From positions 868,001 through 932,000 of the forward strand of contig JACGZH010000009.1 of assembly GCA_014706385.1 (NCBI GenBank): a DNA stretch of 64,000 nt, given 5' to 3'. Both the position numbers and the translations under genes were made by a program. The DNA is from Phaffia rhodozyma (Eukaryota; Basidiomycota; Tremellomycetes; Cystofilobasidiales; Mrakiaceae). Shown piece by piece: positions 61,504 to 64,000 of this stretch (its first letter is position 1; every line of letters starts with the position of its first letter). The notes beneath the pieces are model-generated. The model was given only the letters and a program-made list of their open reading frames with translations. It was not told the origin of the DNA and ran no database searches.

Positions 61504-64000
61504 ATGGCCGATTCTAACACCAAGGTCGACATGATGGATAAAGTCAAGGTCGGACCTCTCGTCTTGGAAAATGTGAGTCATACTGAAAGTTCTCTGTGAC
61601 AGTCTAATCAATCTTGTTCTTTGGATGTTTCTTGTTTTTCTGCCATCTTTAAGGAGTTTCCCTCCGTCCTTTTCTCTTCTTCTCTTCTGGCTTTTCTTTT
61701 TCTCTTCATATTGGTGGCTGCTGCTGCTTTATCGAGCTTGAATACAGTAGAGCGGTAATTGTGGCAGAGTTTTGGAAGAGAATCAGGTTGGCCGTGTGTG
61801 ATGGCGTCAGAGAAGGATGAGAGCTGTTGCTTTGAGATTTCATTTTGCTGAGCTGAACAGATGGTCGACCTTATGCATCCGTAAAGCGTTCTCGTCAGAC
61901 ACTGATCCCAACTTTAATCCTGTCTGTGTATATCGATGACCACAGACCTTCAAACGAGATCACCTTATCAAGATCGAGAAGGATCTTCAGGCTCGGTGGC
62001 AGGAAGAGAAGCTCTTCGAGATCAATCCTCCATCAATCGAAGAGCTCAGCTCTAAGGAGCTTACCCCTAGTGAAATTCAGGCCGAGCACCCCAAATGGAT
62101 GGGAACTTTCCCGTACGTCGATCACTCTCCTCCTCTCGTCTTTTCTCAGAGAGACCAAAGGCGACAGTTAATTAACGAAGAGCGCACTTCTTGTCGTTTG
62201 TTTCTGATAGCTATCCCTACATGAACGGATCCCTTCATCTTGGACACGCGTTCACTATCTCCAAGATCGAGTTTGCTACTGGTTTCCAGAGGATGCTTGG
62301 CAAGCGAGCGTTGTTCCCTATGGGACTTCACTGCACGGGTATGCCCATCAAGGTTTGTTCTGTTCTCCATGGGTTTCATTGTCGTTCCTGCCAGGTCTTC
62401 CTCAAAACTGATCCTGGTTTCAACAATTTCTCTCTTTTCGTCTCTAGGCTGCTGCTGATAAGCTCATTCGAGAAATGGAAATGTTTGGACCTGAGTTCGA
62501 GGGTTACGACCCTGAGAACCCTGTTCCCCAGGCTTCGGCCGCCCCTCCCCCTGCTAACAAGGTCTCTGATGCTCAGAAAGACCCATCGAAAGCTACTAAG
62601 GGAAAGATCGCCGGAAAGGCTACCGGATTGACCTACCAGTTCCAGATTATGGAGAGCATTGGTGCGTTGATCAATATTTGCGTTTCAAATTCTAAAGCTG
62701 GCATCTACTTAGATCTTTGTATGGTTCCGTGTTTGTTCATATCTAGGTGTTCCTCGAGAGGAGATCAAGAAGTTTGCTGATCCTCTCCACTGGCTTCAGT
62801 ACTTCCCTCCTATCGCTCGAAAGGATTGCACCGAGTTCGGAGCTCGAATCGATTGGCGACGAACTTTCATCGTCAGTATTTCTTATCTGAATATCTGAGC
62901 CGCATGGCGAGAATACCCCTGCTGAAGAGCGCGCGTGTATCTTGTGTCTTCTGCATCCATTAGACCACCGACCAGAACCCCTACTACGACTCATTTGTTC
63001 GATGGCAGATGAACAAGCTACACGCTCAGAAGAAGATCAAGTTCGGTAAGCGAAACACCATCTACTCGATCAAGGACGGACAGCCCTGTATGGACCACGA
63101 CCGTTCTGGCGGAGAGGCCGTTGGGCCCCAGGAGTACACCGGTCTCAAGATGGAGGTTACCCACTGGCCTGAGGCTGCCAAGCAGGTTTTGAATGGACTC
63201 CAGGGCATCGAAGGCAAGAAGGTCTACATGGTTGCTGCCACTTTGAGGCCCGAGACCATGTTCGTATCTCTCTTTCGTTCTCGTCGTGTTCTTTGCCGCT
63301 CGAAAACTGTACATCTGACTCGGTGTCTCGCTGCTCTTGGGCTTCTAGGTACGGACAGACCAACTGTTTCGTCGGAACCAACATCACCTATGGCTTCTTC
63401 GAGGCCGCCAACAATGAGGTATTTATTATCTCTGAGCGGGCCGCCCGAAACATGGCTTACCAGGGAATCTTTGCCGAAGAGGGCAAGATCAATAAGCTTG
63501 GAGAGATCAAGGGAGATGCCCTTGTCGGAACTAAAATCAAGGCCCCTCACTCGGTCTACGAGGAGGTCTGGGTCTTGCCTATGGACGGAGTCCTTGCTAC
63601 CAAGGTATAATCATCATCTCTTAGTCTTGTTGTCACATTTCCAGTCAAAGATTTGACCACTCAATATCTGCTCTCATTACTGTTCTGTCTGGGCTACTGT
63701 GATATTCATAAATAGGGTACTGGAGTTGTTACCTCGGTTCCTTCTGACTCTCCTGACGATTACGCCACTTTAATGGATCTCCGAAAGAAGGCTGAATTCT
63801 ACAAGATCCAGCCTGAATGGGCTTCCAACGAGCCCATCTCGGTCATCACTACTCCCAACTACGGTGGTATGATCGCTGCCACACTTTGCCAGCAGATGAA
63901 GATTCAGTCCCAGAAGGATGTCAAGCAGCTTGCCGAAGCCAAAGATATTGCCTACAAGGAGGGCTTCTTCAATGGAACTATGGCCATCGGAGAATTCAAG
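61504..64000 (+). CDS. Cytosolic leucyl-tRNA synthetase, N-terminal part (truncated by window edge)
   Basis: Class I synthetase charging tRNA-Leu in the cytosol (Cdc60 type). Exons: 61504-61572, 61946-62112, 62211-62352, 62448-62661, 62747-62871, 62964-63259, 63349-63604, 63716 to the window edge. The HIGH-type motif is in [18 protein letters not shown], followed by [19 protein letters not shown]. The eukaryote/archaea-type sequence continues with [20 protein letters not shown] and [19 protein letters not shown]. The CP1 editing domain begins with [20 protein letters not shown] and [17 protein letters not shown]. The KMSKS loop lies beyond the window. The first intron is about 370 nt, the longest clear intron of this gene. 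Roughly 460 of the expected 1,100 residues are present. Confidence 0.96.

Overview
The window is nuclear DNA from a filamentous-fungus or yeast lineage with very intron-rich genes. Most genes have 5-15 short introns (about 50-200 nt) with GT..AG ends and CTAAC/CTGAC-like branch sites. Gene content and protein similarity point to a basidiomycete yeast, with a Tremellomycete/Cystofilobasidiales type such as Phaffia most likely. That placement is inference from intron density, splice-site style and moderate GC; no rRNA or other marker is present. All exon structures below were spliced by hand, keeping the reading frame and matching family motifs.

Left part (1-13 kb): the 5' part of CFT1 (minus, running off the left edge), cytochrome b5, a possible small spliced transcript, a family-4 glycosyltransferase with 12 exons, a microsomal glutathione S-transferase 3 and a secreted GH3 beta-glucosidase. 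From 13 to 17.4 kb the sequence is gene-poor. It holds a broken Ty1/copia-like gag fragment that abuts a perfect 118-bp inverted repeat. Next come a Ser-rich hypothetical protein and a WD40 protein of DCAF type.

Middle part (22-40 kb): OXA1 (minus), with a (GACC)22 tract 5 nt past its stop codon, is divergent from a Ca-dependent mitochondrial carrier across a promoter full of GACTACA motifs. Then come RPAP1 and MYG1, divergent over about 315 bp, and a purine (xanthine/urate-type) permease carrying the NAT signature.

Right part (40-64 kb): MSH6 with a PIP box and three MluI boxes in its promoter; phosphoglucomutase with an intron directly before its stop codon; a single-pass membrane protein with a probable LEA14-like domain; a HOS3-type histone deacetylase; urate oxidase without a visible peroxisomal SKL signal; EB1/Mal3; and cytosolic leucyl-tRNA synthetase, cut by the right edge.

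The genes are mostly unrelated housekeeping functions. The only functional pairing is the purine permease and urate oxidase, about 17 kb apart. I found no CRISPR array, rRNA, convincing tRNA, biosynthetic cluster or clearly new system. The most unusual signals are splicing oddities (a 6-nt microexon, a GC-AG intron, a stop-only last exon, recurrent GTTCGT donors), the inverted repeat, and two motif clusters in promoters.
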